Below, piece after piece: positions 16,612-26,134 of a stretch of DNA of 59,346 bases. This stretch comes from Sulfurovum sp. (GTDB lineage: Bacteria > Campylobacterota > Campylobacteria > Campylobacterales > Sulfurovaceae). A model generated the notes under the pieces. It did no database searches. It was given only the letters and a program-made list of their open reading frames with translations, and was not told where the DNA came from. The position numbers and the translations under genes are program-made. Where the stretch lies: contig NZ_WGDD01000060.1 in assembly GCF_015493435.1 (NCBI RefSeq), positions 1-59,346 of the forward strand, given 5' to 3'. Each line of letters begins with the position of its first letter. The stretch's first letter is position 1.

Positions 16612-16799
16612 AAGGGCCCGAGTGGCCGTTCTGTTAAAGTCGGCCCTAAAAAGCCAACGGTGCAGGAGAGAGCAGGCCTTTAGGAGGCAATTTCTCGCGG
16701 GTTGCCCCGCTCGAACGAAAATGCCTACACACCAGTCTGCTACATGTCCCACTAAGATTAATGTTGGACCCCATATACAGTTATCGAACCACTCAGGTT
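16612..16799 (-). ncRNA. ssrS: 6S RNA candidate
   Basis: A minus-strand RNA of about 185-190 bases fits the 6S plan. The ends pair (CCTGAGTGG at 16797-16789 with CCACTCGGG at 16625-16617, one G-U), a central bubble carries a side hairpin on each strand (GTCC...GGGAC and GTTGGC...GCCGAC), and a long apical arm ends in GCGGG-GCAA-CCCGC. A TATAAT box (16806-16811) sets the start near 16799. 6S binds RNA polymerase with the vegetative sigma factor, mimicking an open promoter. Position upstream of a purine gene also fits. It was not scored against a covariance model. Confidence 0.7.
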
Positions 16800-16805
16800 A
16801 AATAG

Positions 16806-16811
16806 ATTATA
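16806..16811 (-). promoter_or_regulatory. -10 box of the 6S RNA candidate
   Basis: TATAAT on the minus strand, seven bases before the inferred 5' end of the 6S RNA. The hemD gene ends upstream at 16860, so this is a separate promoter. Confidence 0.6.
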
Positions 16812-16859
16812 CCCTATTTGCTGTTAGAAGTGAATAATATTCTGCCTAAAAAACACTTT

Positions 16860-17501
16860 TTACAGTGATTTTGCTTTTTCAATACAGGCAGAGATCAGAG
16901 GTTTGTCCGCCACAGCATAATGTGCTTCCTCCGGCAGATGGGCCAGTGTTGCATTTCCTATCACCACAGCCGTATAGCTTGGATCCCACCTGAAGTTCCG
17001 GAGAAAACAATGGATGGTTGAAGGAGAGGTAAAAATAACAATGGCATTTCTGGCAGGCTTCCCATCTTCACCATAGGCGATACAGCCGGTTTCATAAATA
17101 ATTTGTTCACGCAGTACAATGCCTGCTTTTTGCAGGAATTCTTTAGAATCAAAAGAAATCTCTCTGGGACGGAGATAAAGAATTTTTCTCTCCGAGAACT
17201 GTGATATGATATCACGGCTGAGAACAGATCCGTAATAGGATTCAGGATGATACAGTACCTTCCCTCCCAGCATTTCTATCTGTTTTTTTGTTGCCCCGCC
17301 TATGGCGATGGAAGGATATTTTTTCCAACGCAGGTCAATTGTATCTGCTGTCACGACCGCCTGTTTGGAGGTGAACATTAAAGTATCACAGTCATTAAAA
17401 TCGATCGTATCCGCCACCCTTGAGAAGCGGATCATGGGCAGAGAAACAGTATCTGCCCCGGGGGTGGGGGAAAGCAGGTAAATCGGTCTTGTGCCTGACA
17501 T
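16860..17501 (-). CDS. hemD: Uroporphyrinogen-III synthase
   Basis: 213 residues from the ATG at 17501, which overlaps the CDF stop as TGATG. HemD proteins are poorly conserved, but the two-lobed pattern is visible: LMFTSKQAVVTAD in the first lobe, IAIGGATKKQIEMLG, VLYLRP-like ILYLRPREIS between lobes, then VIFTSPSTIHCFLRNF and AVVIGNATLAHL in the second. It closes the linear tetrapyrrole to uroporphyrinogen III for haem and sirohaem. It is translationally coupled to the CDF transporter gene upstream. Confidence 0.87.
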   Translation of the reverse strand: MSGTRPIYLLSPTPGADTVSLPMIRFSRVADTIDFNDCDTLMFTSKQAVVTADTIDLRWKKYPSIAIGGATKKQIEMLGGKVLYHPESYYGSVLSRDIISQFSERKILYLRPREISFDSKEFLQKAGIVLREQIIYETGCIAYGEDGKPARNAIVIFTSPSTIHCFLRNFRWDPSYTAVVIGNATLAHLPEEAHYAVADKPLISACIEKAKSL

Positions 17502-18454
17502 CAATGACTGACTTTTCCCAGATCGGACAGCGGTTTTCCATGCAGCATGGCTGTATTGATCTCTTCATCGTCATACGGGTCGAAATGCGGGGTGATCATC
17601 CAGCGCCTTTTATGATCGAGTTCCATGATCCTGTCTTCCACTTCTTCTGCGATACGATGGGCTTCAAGCAGTGGCATATCAGGCCGAAGCACCATATGAA
17701 ACTCCACAAAATTCGTGGTTCCGTCTGTTCGTGTTTTCAGCCAGTGATAACTCGTTACTTCAGGATGGGTTGAAATAATTTCCCCGATACTGGCGACCAT
17801 TTTGCCGTCCAGTGCCTTGTCAAGCAGTATTTCAATACCTTCCACAATAATTTCATACGCTGAGTAGATAATATAGAGGCCGATCCCCAGGCCGAAGATC
17901 GCATCAATGGCATGAATATCGGTCAGATAGACCAGCCCCAGCGATAAAAGCACCGCAGCATTGCTCCAGAGGTCCGTTTTGTAATGCAGTGCATCCGCTT
18001 TGATCACAAGATTGTCAGTTTCTTTGGAAATACGCAGCAGATACTGAACCAGAATATACGTGACAACAATAGAAAATATCATGGCCAGAATAGAAGGGGT
18101 CAACAGTTTTGTCGCACTTTCATGCAAGAGTTTTTCGATCGCCAGATAAATAATATATAATCCCGAAACAGTTACAACCGTTCCCTCTATCACGGAAGCA
18201 ATCGCCTGAATTTTTCCTTTGCCGTAATGATACGAATCATCCGGGTCTTCTTCCGACTTTTTAATGGCAAAAAAATTGAACATGGATACTGCCATATCAA
18301 GAAGCGAGTCGATGGCTGAAGCCAATACCGCTACGGAACCGCTGGCAATACCGATCGTGAGTTTGACGAACACAAGCAGTGTTGCCACACTGGTTGAAAC
18401 AGCTGTAGCTTTTTTCTGCGGTGACATTTTTTGCGGTAATATCTGTTTTTTCAA
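17501..18454 (-). CDS. Cation diffusion facilitator family transporter
   Basis: 317 residues, starting at TTG (18454) about 6 bases after AGGATA. The N-terminal part has about six membrane helices with the two metal-site motifs of FieF-like pumps: SAIDSLLD in helix 2 and ADALHYKTDLWSN in helix 5. The cytoplasmic C-terminal domain follows (about 215-300, TDGTTNFVEFHMVL, HRIAEEVEDRIME). These carriers export Zn2+, Fe2+ or related ions against protons; the ion cannot be told from sequence. It overlaps hemD by one base, so the two are co-expressed. Confidence 0.92.
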   Translation of the reverse strand: MKKQILPQKMSPQKKATAVSTSVATLLVFVKLTIGIASGSVAVLASAIDSLLDMAVSMFNFFAIKKSEEDPDDSYHYGKGKIQAIASVIEGTVVTVSGLYIIYLAIEKLLHESATKLLTPSILAMIFSIVVTYILVQYLLRISKETDNLVIKADALHYKTDLWSNAAVLLSLGLVYLTDIHAIDAIFGLGIGLYIIYSAYEIIVEGIEILLDKALDGKMVASIGEIISTHPEVTSYHWLKTRTDGTTNFVEFHMVLRPDMPLLEAHRIAEEVEDRIMELDHKRRWMITPHFDPYDDEEINTAMLHGKPLSDLGKVSH

Positions 18455-18550
18455 GTAATATCCTATAGCTTTGAATGGTGAAGATTATAACATGTGAAAA
18501 TTAAAATGAAACATATTGGCACAGACGGGAAAGGCCGCCTGTGTCACATT

Positions 18551-20416
18551 TTATGATACTACTTTTGTTGCAAGATTGGCCACTCTTTGGGCAAAGGCAC
18601 CTTTGTCTTTCGGCTCCAGACCTTCCGAAAGCTTGGCGGAGTCAAGAAGGATCCATGCAAGATCTTTGAAAAGCGCATCTTCTTTTACATTCTCAAGTTT
18701 TTTGATCATTTTATGGTCCGGATTGATTTCAAGAATAAGCGGGATCTCCGGCATCTCCTGCCCCATTTGTGCGAACATCGCCGCCATCCCTGCCATAGGG
18801 TCCGAAGCATCTTTGAGTACACAGGATGGACTGTCGGTCAAACGTGTAGAAATCTTCACTTCTTTGACTTCATCGCCCAATATCTCTTTGATCTTGTCCG
18901 TCAACGGCTTGAACTCTTTGCTGATCTCCTCTTTTTCCTCTTCCGTTTTGCTGTCCGGTGCTTCTATCGTAGTGATATCCTTGAATGTCCACTCTTTATA
19001 GGAACCGATCATAGGGGAAACAATACTGTCCACTTCATTGTCATCCATGATGAGCACTTCAATATTCGCCTTTTTATAAGCTTCGAGCAGCGGTGAATTT
19101 CTCAATACCTTCTCATCTTCGCCTACAATGTAATAGATCTCTTTCTTCTCTGAATCCCCGCGTGAAATATAGTCATCAAGGGAGATCATGCCTTCTTCCA
19201 TAGAACTCTTGTATCTGACGATCTCAAGCAGTGTCTCTTTGTTGGTATGGTCCGTATAGATACCCTCTTTGACCACCCTGTTGTACTGTTCCGTAAATAT
19301 CTCCATCTTCTCGCTGTCGAGTTTTTTGATCGCCCCGAGGATCTTCTTGACGGAGTTCTGTTTAATGTTGGCAAGGATCCTGTTCTCCTGAAGCAGCTCA
19401 CGAGATACATTGAGCGGAAGATCTTCTGAATCGATGATCCCTTTGACAAATCTCAGATACGGAGGCAGCAGTTCTTTGTCATCGTCGGTAATGAAAACGC
19501 GCTTGACATAGAGTTTTACACCCGGCTGATAGTCCGCTCTGTAGAGATCCATCGGTGCTGTTTTGGGAATATAGAACAGTGTTGTAAATTCATTAGCACC
19601 CTCTACCTTGTTATGCAGGTAGGTCAACGGCTCATCATCACCATGGGAAAGGGTCTGATAGAACTCGATGTAGTCTTCCTCTTTCAGTTCGGACTTCGGC
19701 AGTGTCCAGAGTGCCGTTGCTTCATTGATCTGCTCGGATTTCTGAACCGTCTTGGTCTCTTTTTCCTCACCTTCGCCTGTTGTCTCTTCTTCTGTATAGT
19801 TCAGCATGATCGGATAGGCGATATGATTGGAGTACTTCTTGACAACTTCCTGTACTCTCCATTTGTCAAGGAACTCTTTTTCATCTTCTTTGAGTTTGAT
19901 GTAAATGACCGTTCCGTGTTCATCTTTCGTGACCGGCTTGACCTCATATTCACCTGTTCCGTCCGTAGAGAACATATAGGCCTGATCTTCTCCGGCTTTT
20001 TTCGAAATGACATCGACCTTTTCAGCCACCATGAATACCGAGTAAAAACCTACCCCGAACTGTCCAATAAGATTGGAATCTTTTTTCGCATCACCGGTAA
20101 GATTCTCCATAAAGGCTTTCGTACCCGATTTTGCAATGGTCCCGAGATTGTCCATCAAGTCTTCCTCATTCATACCGATCCCGTTATCACCGATCGTCAA
20201 TGAATTGTCCTCTTTGTCAAGTTTGATGGAAATCTTCCCGCTCCAGTTCTCCTCTTTGAATTTCTCATCCGTTAAAGAAAGGTAATTGAATTTGTCCAGC
20301 GCGTCACTCGCGTTTGAAACCAACTCTCTTATAAATATCTCTTTGTTCGAATAGAGCGAGTGGGTCATAAGCTTTAAAAGCTGTCCTATTTCTGTTTGAA
20401 ACTGATGTTTTGCCAT
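18551..20416 (-). CDS. htpG: Chaperone protein HtpG (Hsp90)
   Basis: 621 residues, full length. The GHKL ATPase motifs are present: EIFIRELVSNASDALDKFNY, LTIGDNGIGM, and GQFGVGFYSVFMVAEKV. The middle domain contains LPLNVSRELLQENRIL with the catalytic arginine, and the C-terminal dimerisation domain ends the protein. A charged insertion with EEETTGEGEEKET (near 220) is a typical linker. AGGAG precedes the ATG. It appears monocistronic, with AT-rich non-coding DNA on both sides. Confidence 0.98.
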   Translation of the reverse strand: MAKHQFQTEIGQLLKLMTHSLYSNKEIFIRELVSNASDALDKFNYLSLTDEKFKEENWSGKISIKLDKEDNSLTIGDNGIGMNEEDLMDNLGTIAKSGTKAFMENLTGDAKKDSNLIGQFGVGFYSVFMVAEKVDVISKKAGEDQAYMFSTDGTGEYEVKPVTKDEHGTVIYIKLKEDEKEFLDKWRVQEVVKKYSNHIAYPIMLNYTEEETTGEGEEKETKTVQKSEQINEATALWTLPKSELKEEDYIEFYQTLSHGDDEPLTYLHNKVEGANEFTTLFYIPKTAPMDLYRADYQPGVKLYVKRVFITDDDKELLPPYLRFVKGIIDSEDLPLNVSRELLQENRILANIKQNSVKKILGAIKKLDSEKMEIFTEQYNRVVKEGIYTDHTNKETLLEIVRYKSSMEEGMISLDDYISRGDSEKKEIYYIVGEDEKVLRNSPLLEAYKKANIEVLIMDDNEVDSIVSPMIGSYKEWTFKDITTIEAPDSKTEEEKEEISKEFKPLTDKIKEILGDEVKEVKISTRLTDSPSCVLKDASDPMAGMAAMFAQMGQEMPEIPLILEINPDHKMIKKLENVKEDALFKDLAWILLDSAKLSEGLEPKDKGAFAQRVANLATKVVS

Positions 20417-20559
20417 GTGCTTCTCCTAAGTTGTCTTATTTTTGTGGGATTATAGTATATTTTTAGATAAATTTCAAGTTTTCTTGAAAGATACTTTAGC
20501 GAAAGTGACTAAAGTATCATTTGTTTCCTGATTTATTCTACTTTTGGTATACTGTTTTT

Positions 20560-21054
20560 ATGAAAAAACTATATTTGATCAGACATGCAAAATCAGACTG
20601 GAGCGACCCGGGCAAAAATGACTTTGACCGGGGCTTGAACAAAAGGGGCAAACGCTCCATTTCACTGATGGCAAAAGCATTGAAGAAAAAAGGTATCATG
20701 CCCGACCTCATACTTTCTTCTGCGGCAAAACGTGCAAAGAAAACGGCGAAAGGGTTGGCAAAAGTGCTTGGGTATGAGGGGGAGATCATTTTCGATAAGA
20801 CACTCTATTTCACAGAGCCGGAAGAAATGCTGGAAAGGCTCCGAAATACGGATGAACGATATACGCATATTTTTTTGGTGGGGCATAATCCGGAAATAAC
20901 CGAATTCAGCAATAGACTGACATCAGAATATATTGATAATATTCCGACACTCGGTATCGTCGGTCTCACTTTAAAGACAAACACATGGAAAGCCGTCAGA
21001 ACACATCAGGCTAAAATGGACTTTTTCATCTTTCCGAAAATGTTCAGCAGCTAA
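20560..21054 (+). CDS. sixA: SixA-like histidine phosphatase
   Basis: 164 residues from the ATG at 20560. The phosphohistidine-phosphatase RHG motif appears as LIRHAKSDW (His9), with DLILSSAAKRAKKTA and a later GHNPEITEF carrying the second catalytic histidine. E. coli SixA removes phosphate from HPt or PTS histidines. The presence of an HPt protein in this window (29037-30293) makes a signalling role attractive, but there is no direct link. No clear ribosome site is seen, so the start rests on the family's usual N-terminus. Confidence 0.85.
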   Translation: MKKLYLIRHAKSDWSDPGKNDFDRGLNKRGKRSISLMAKALKKKGIMPDLILSSAAKRAKKTAKGLAKVLGYEGEIIFDKTLYFTEPEEMLERLRNTDERYTHIFLVGHNPEITEFSNRLTSEYIDNIPTLGIVGLTLKTNTWKAVRTHQAKMDFFIFPKMFSS

Positions 21055-21078
21055 ATCGATCCGTATATTGTAAAATGG

Positions 21079-21402
21079 TTATTTGGCAGGCGGACATTCC
21101 ATCTTTTGCTTTTCAGCCAGAAGCTGCTGTTTTTTCCTCGCTGCATCCCTCAGGACAATTCTTTTTTCCACACTGCTCGTGATCCAATAGCTGGGCAGGG
21201 TTGCCAGATAAGGTTGTACCTGTGAGGCAGGCAAACTTCTGATCTTGGATGTAAATTTATCTACCTTGACCAGTTTTTCGTCAAGAACGATACATTCACT
21301 GGTCTTTTTGCCGCTGTCAACAAACGGTATATCCGGTGTCTGGTTACATCCCGTCATAAACATTCCCACTACAGGAAGTGCCATTATTAATGTTCTCTTC
21401 AT
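21079..21402 (-). CDS. Small lipoprotein, hypothetical
   Basis: 107 residues from the ATG at 21402 with AGGGG upstream. The signal peptide ends at a lipobox (FMTGC, Cys19). The mature protein is about 89 residues, with a predicted long helix near the end (VEKRIVLRDAARKKQQLLAEKQK) and two further cysteines (SECIVL, KMECPP) that could pair. I do not recognise a family. It converges with sixA (24 bases between stops). Confidence 0.7.
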   Translation of the reverse strand: MKRTLIMALPVVGMFMTGCNQTPDIPFVDSGKKTSECIVLDEKLVKVDKFTSKIRSLPASQVQPYLATLPSYWITSSVEKRIVLRDAARKKQQLLAEKQKMECPPAK

Positions 21403-21716
21403 CAATATCCCCTTTTTTGGAAATAGTATAGCAGGAATTAGCTGAAGGGGGAAGAAAGGCTGTGACAGCAGATAGGTGTCCGTCAGAAGTGACTAAACAC
21501 CCCTCACAGATGCAATAAGATGTGAAACAGGATAATGCCATTAATTTGCCGTATCTTTGACCGAACAAAACGAAACCGTTTGGTCAAAGATGTAGTAAAG
21601 CATGAAAGTCACTTGCCCTTAGTTTGTATCAGGTTTGGATGTTTGTGCGAAGGAGCTTATTCAGAAGTAAGTGACTGCGTCACATCATCCAAAGATGATG
21701 CAAAATAAGGAGCAAG
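21403..21716. other. Intergenic region with inverted repeat
   Basis: 314 bases without a gene I can support. It contains a perfect 10-bp inverted repeat (21553-21562 ATCTTTGACC, 21582-21591 GGTCAAAGAT, loop 19) and near its right end a short CATCAT...ATGATG hairpin that could serve as the guaA 3' end. Neither is followed by a proper T run. Confidence 0.5.
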
Positions 21717-23258
21717 TTATTCCCATTCGATGGTGGCTGGTGGCTTGGAGGAAATATCATACACCACACGGTTGATCCCGTCGATCTCATTGATAATGCG
21801 TCTGCTCATTCCTTCCAGTACATCGTGCGGTACGTGCGCAAAGGTAGCCGTCATGCCGTCGACAGATTCTACCATTCTGATACAAACGGTATTGTCATAG
21901 GTACGGTTGTCACCCATCACACCCACTGACTGTACGTTCAGAAGCACGGTAAATGCCTGCCATACTTTATCGTAGTAGCCGGTCGCTTTGAGTTCTTCCT
22001 GCATAATAGCATCTGACTCACGAAGCAGGCTGAGCGCTTCTTCGTTCACATCACCCATGACACGAATAGCCAGACCGGGACCAGGGAAAGGATGTCTGCC
22101 TATCATGTCTTTGGGAAGCCCGAGTTCAAGTCCCAGCTTTCTGACCTCATCTTTAAATATCTCTCTCAAAGGTTCTACGAGCTCAAAGGTCATCCAGTCC
22201 GGAAGCCCGCCCACATTATGGTGTGATTTGATGGTTTTGGAAGGACCTTTGACGGAAACAGACTCAATGACATCCGTGTACAGTGTTCCCTGTGCAAGGA
22301 AACTGACATCGGTATGCTTCTTCGCCTCCTCATCAAAAACTTCTATAAATTTCTCACCGATCACTTTTCGTTTCGTTTCAGGATCGGTCACACCCGCAAG
22401 TGCTTCCATGAATTCTTTTTTTGCATCAATAGTGATAAGGGGGATATCAAGCATTCTGAACATCGCCTGTACCTGCTCCGCCTCATCTTTGCGAAGGAGT
22501 CCCTGATCTACAAATACACAGATAAGCTGTTCTTTGGGAAGTGCTTCATGCAGCATCGCCGCAACCACCGATGAATCCACTCCGCCGCTTACACCGCAAA
22601 GTACTTTTTTGTCACCGACCTGCGCTCTAATTTCTGCGATCTTCTCTTTAGCGAAAGAGCCCATATTCCAGGTACTTTCGCATCCGCAGATATGCTTGGC
22701 AAAATTTTTCAGCATTTGTGTACCTTCTTGCGAATGATGGACTTCGGGATGGAATTGAAAAGCATAGATCTTGCGATTTTCATCAGCAATGGCCGCATAG
22801 GGCGAATTTTCACTGGTACCCACCACTTCAAACCCTTCAGGAAGCCTTTCCGCCCTGTCACCGTGACTCATCCATACAATAGAATCCTGTGTCACATTTT
22901 TGAAAATGGGAGAATGTTCATTCTCGATATGCAGTTTTGCTTTGCCGTATTCATGATGGTCTGCGGGAATAACAGAACCGCCGAAATGCTGTGTGATCAG
23001 CTGCATGCCGTAGCAGATTCCCAAAATAGGCAGCCCCAAATCCCAAATAGCATCATCCGGTTTGTAGGCGTCCTCTGCATAGACAGAAGCGGGTCCACCG
23101 GAGAGAATGATCCCCTGCGGTTTTCTTGCTTTGATATCTTCAATCTTTTCACGATATGGTACAACTTCAGTATAGACACCCGATTCTCTGAGTTTGCGTG
23201 CAATGAGCTGCGTGTACTGGGAACCGAAATCCAGAACTAAGACAGGTACTTGTTTCAT
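21717..23258 (-). CDS. guaA: GMP synthase (glutamine-hydrolysing)
   Basis: 513 residues from the ATG at 23258. An ATG nine bases upstream would leave no gap after AAAGGA, so I reject it. The glutaminase domain has [18 protein letters not shown], the nucleophile Cys in LGICYGMQL and the His/Glu pair in [10 protein letters not shown]. The synthetase domain has the PP-loop [15 protein letters not shown], and the C-terminal dimerisation domain ends in PPATIEWE. It converts XMP to GMP. It follows nhaD at 16 bases in the same direction. Confidence 0.98.
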   Translation of the reverse strand: MKQVPVLVLDFGSQYTQLIARKLRESGVYTEVVPYREKIEDIKARKPQGIILSGGPASVYAEDAYKPDDAIWDLGLPILGICYGMQLITQHFGGSVIPADHHEYGKAKLHIENEHSPIFKNVTQDSIVWMSHGDRAERLPEGFEVVGTSENSPYAAIADENRKIYAFQFHPEVHHSQEGTQMLKNFAKHICGCESTWNMGSFAKEKIAEIRAQVGDKKVLCGVSGGVDSSVVAAMLHEALPKEQLICVFVDQGLLRKDEAEQVQAMFRMLDIPLITIDAKKEFMEALAGVTDPETKRKVIGEKFIEVFDEEAKKHTDVSFLAQGTLYTDVIESVSVKGPSKTIKSHHNVGGLPDWMTFELVEPLREIFKDEVRKLGLELGLPKDMIGRHPFPGPGLAIRVMGDVNEEALSLLRESDAIMQEELKATGYYDKVWQAFTVLLNVQSVGVMGDNRTYDNTVCIRMVESVDGMTATFAHVPHDVLEGMSRRIINEIDGINRVVYDISSKPPATIEWE

Positions 23259-23274
23259 TAATGACATCCTTTAA

Positions 23275-24597
23275 TTATCCGATATGCAGTACGATAAACT
23301 GGAAATACCAGACTGCTATTGAAATGATATATCCGACCAGAATGGTCCAGGCATATTTCATATGGGAGCTAAACGTATAGATACCTTGCAATTTGCCCAT
23401 GACACCGACACCTGCTGCCGATCCGAACGAAATGAGTGAACCGCCCACACCTGCGGTCAGGGTTACCAGCATCCACTGTTCTTTGGCAAATGCACCCATA
23501 TTCGGCTCTGCCTTGAGTACTGCGGACATTACCGGAACGTTGTCGACTACAGAAGAAAGGAAACCGACACCGATATTCACGCTTGTCGGACCGAATTTAT
23601 CGTACAGTGCCGTGAAGTATTCGAGGAACCCGAGAAAATGAAGGCCCCCGACCGCCGCAAGAATACCAAAGAAGAAGAGCAGTGTATCATTCTCTATGTG
23701 CGCGATCCATGAAAAAGCATTGAGCTTTGTCGGACCGGAATTCTGATTAATGTAGTACACATACATTTTCAAAAGTGCCAGACCAAACATCATTCCCCAC
23801 ATGGCAGGCAGATGGAGTACCTGGTGTGAAACAACAGCCAAAACGATCGTCAGGGCGAAAAGACCGATAATCTGTTTTCCGCCTTCAAGGATCACTGCTT
23901 TTTTCTCTTCTGCATTGAACGGGGGCTTGCCCTCAGGCACAAAACGGCTTAGAAGAAATGCTGTTACATACCACCCAAGGATAGACGCCGGGAAAAGATA
24001 GAGGAATTCATTGAAGGCACCTTTTCCGTCCACCCATACCATCAATGTTGTAATATCGCCGAACGGAGACCAGGCACCTCCGGCATTGGCAGCGACAACG
24101 ATATTGATCGCTCCGGGAACCAAAAAGGCTTTATTCTCCTTGTCGATCGTGATCAGTACGGTTGAAAGTATCAGTGCCGTTGTCAGGTTGTCTGCCACAG
24201 GAGAAATGAAAAAAGCCAGCAGACCCGTCACCCAGAAAAGCTTTTTATAACTGTAGCCCTTGGAAACAAGGTTATAGCGAAGTGCCGAGAACACACCACG
24301 GTCGATCATGGCTTCAATGTATGTCATGGCCACCATCAGGAAGAAGAAGATACCGGCGATCTCATAGATCAGCAGTTCAACCTCATGCTCCAGCCTGTGT
24401 CCGTCAAGTCCGTTCATAGCATAATAAACCCCGATAAGCATAAAGATACCTGTACCTGCAAGCAGGGCCGGTTTTGCTTTGTTGATCTGGAACTTGTCTT
24501 CTGCGGCGATGAAATAGTATGCGGCGACAAACAGGATAAGGGAAAGTATCCCCACCCACGTCGTCGTCAAATCCAAATGTGCTGCTGCTTCTGTCAT
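23275..24597 (-). CDS. nhaD: NhaD-type Na+/H+ antiporter
   Basis: 440 residues from the ATG at 24597, preceded by CAGGAGAAAG. About 11-12 membrane helices are seen. Ion-transporter superfamily motifs include SPVADNLTTALILSTVL, ANAGGAWSPFGDITTLMVW and SSVVDNVPVMSAVLKAEP, with paired Asp-Asn signatures and glycine-rich GVGGSLISFGSAAGVGVMG. It exchanges cytoplasmic Na+ (or Li+) for protons, which fits a marine organism. It lies between nadB and guaA in a minus-strand run with short gaps (39 and 16 bases). Confidence 0.92.
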   Translation of the reverse strand: MTEAAAHLDLTTTWVGILSLILFVAAYYFIAAEDKFQINKAKPALLAGTGIFMLIGVYYAMNGLDGHRLEHEVELLIYEIAGIFFFLMVAMTYIEAMIDRGVFSALRYNLVSKGYSYKKLFWVTGLLAFFISPVADNLTTALILSTVLITIDKENKAFLVPGAINIVVAANAGGAWSPFGDITTLMVWVDGKGAFNEFLYLFPASILGWYVTAFLLSRFVPEGKPPFNAEEKKAVILEGGKQIIGLFALTIVLAVVSHQVLHLPAMWGMMFGLALLKMYVYYINQNSGPTKLNAFSWIAHIENDTLLFFFGILAAVGGLHFLGFLEYFTALYDKFGPTSVNIGVGFLSSVVDNVPVMSAVLKAEPNMGAFAKEQWMLVTLTAGVGGSLISFGSAAGVGVMGKLQGIYTFSSHMKYAWTILVGYIISIAVWYFQFIVLHIG

Positions 24598-24636
24598 TCT
24601 TTCTCCTGTATATATGGTACTGTACATCGTACAGTC

Positions 24637-26088
24637 TTACTCAGACTCGATATAGTGCGACCCCAGAGATTCCGTACGCGCCAATGCCGCATCCACAATG
24701 GCAGATGCGGTATTGAGACGCAGTTGAAGCAGTCGTCCTATCTCATGGTTTTTCATATCATAGATCAGATTTTTCGCCTCAAGAAGTCCCCGGGTCGTTC
24801 TGATAATCCCTATATCCTCCCACATCACCTGACGCAGTTTCTGTTTATAGGATTTATCATTTTCTTTGTGCAGAATATTACCGTAATCTTTCTCAAATTC
24901 AGGTGTTTTTATCTGCTGGTGTTCTCTGCCCAAGAGGTGATCGACTGCACGCTTGGCAAAAACCGCTGCTTCAAGCAGCGAATTGGAGGCAAGACGGTTG
25001 GCACCGTGTACGCCGGTGCGTGCTGCTTCACCTATCACATATAGCCCTTCCATACCTGGAATGCAGCCGTTCACATCGCATTTGATCCCTCCGTTGGCAT
25101 AGTGAAAAGCCGGAGAAACAGGCACTTTGTCTTTGGGAAAATGATATCCCAGTCCGGCAAAAGTATGTGTAATATTCGGAAAACGGTGTTCAAACCATTT
25201 CGCTTCGAACATCGAGAAATCAAGATAAGCCTGTTTTCCCGTATTGCGTTTATGCTTGAAAATACCCCTGGATACAATATCCCGGCTGGCAAGCTCCCCA
25301 CGTTCGTCATATTCAAACAGAAAACGCTCTCCGTCTTCGTCTATGATGTGGGCACCTTCCCCGCGAAGCGCTTCAGTCAGGAGAAGTTTTCTTGCAAAAG
25401 GTGTATCAACAAAAACTGTCGGGTGAAACTGCATGAATTCCATATCGGCAAGTTCAATCCCTTTTTCCACACAAATACCGTGAATGTCGGCAGAGACCGT
25501 ACGGGAATTGGTATTGTACGCATAAAGCGACCCCACCCCTCCGGATGCGATGATCACATCATCCGCATAAATGGTCGTCGGTTCATAATTGACCGTTGCC
25601 TTTACACCGTAACATCTTCCGTTTTCGATGAGCAGATCATAGACCAGCGTGTTTTTCTGCAGCTTGTGCCTGTTCTGCAGCATCATAAAGTAGTGCATAT
25701 AACGCCCTGTTGCATCCCCGCCGGCATGGATAATACGTGCTACCGAATGTGCTGCTTCTTTGGTATAGAGCAGTTTTCCGTCCGCAGCACGGTCAAATGC
25801 CATCCCTTTGGCAATAATATCCGGTGTCGTCTCGAGGGAAGTCCGGGAAAGTATTTCAACTGCTTCTTTTATATTATGATATGCACCTGCAGCCATCGTG
25901 TCGGAGACATGCAGGGGCACGTCGTTTTCATCCAGTGCTGTCGCCATTCCGCCCTGAGCATAAAAGGTATTGCATTCCCAGGGAATATCTTTACAGACCA
26001 CCAATACTTTTTTGCTTTCTGGAAGCTGCATAGCGGCATACAAACCTGCAATACCCGCCCCGATTATCAATACATCATACTTATTCAA
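24637..26088 (-). CDS. nadB: L-aspartate oxidase
   Basis: 483 residues if translation starts at TTG 26088, which lies just after AAAGGATC and gives the normal N-terminus before the FAD motif (DVLIIGAGIAGLYAAMQL). An in-frame ATG 78 bases upstream would add an unlikely basic tail. It also shows HAGGDATGRYMHYFMM, the active-site segment FMQFHPTVF, and GVHGANRLASNSLLEAAVFAKRA. NadB oxidises aspartate to iminoaspartate for quinolinate and NAD synthesis, often with fumarate as acceptor under low oxygen. nadA and nadC are not in the window. Confidence 0.95.
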   Translation of the reverse strand: MNKYDVLIIGAGIAGLYAAMQLPESKKVLVVCKDIPWECNTFYAQGGMATALDENDVPLHVSDTMAAGAYHNIKEAVEILSRTSLETTPDIIAKGMAFDRAADGKLLYTKEAAHSVARIIHAGGDATGRYMHYFMMLQNRHKLQKNTLVYDLLIENGRCYGVKATVNYEPTTIYADDVIIASGGVGSLYAYNTNSRTVSADIHGICVEKGIELADMEFMQFHPTVFVDTPFARKLLLTEALRGEGAHIIDEDGERFLFEYDERGELASRDIVSRGIFKHKRNTGKQAYLDFSMFEAKWFEHRFPNITHTFAGLGYHFPKDKVPVSPAFHYANGGIKCDVNGCIPGMEGLYVIGEAARTGVHGANRLASNSLLEAAVFAKRAVDHLLGREHQQIKTPEFEKDYGNILHKENDKSYKQKLRQVMWEDIGIIRTTRGLLEAKNLIYDMKNHEIGRLLQLRLNTASAIVDAALARTESLGSHYIESE

Positions 26089-26134
26089 AAAGATCCTTTG
26101 TTCCGCAGGGTGCTCAAAGCTCCTCTGTATTTTT

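Noticed and set aside
16510-16799. tmRNA, RNase P RNA or SRP RNA in the purD upstream region
   Set aside because: None of the conserved motifs is present (no tRNA-like tmRNA ends, no GAGGAAAGTCC of RNase P, no GGAAG apical loop of SRP RNA). 6S fits better.
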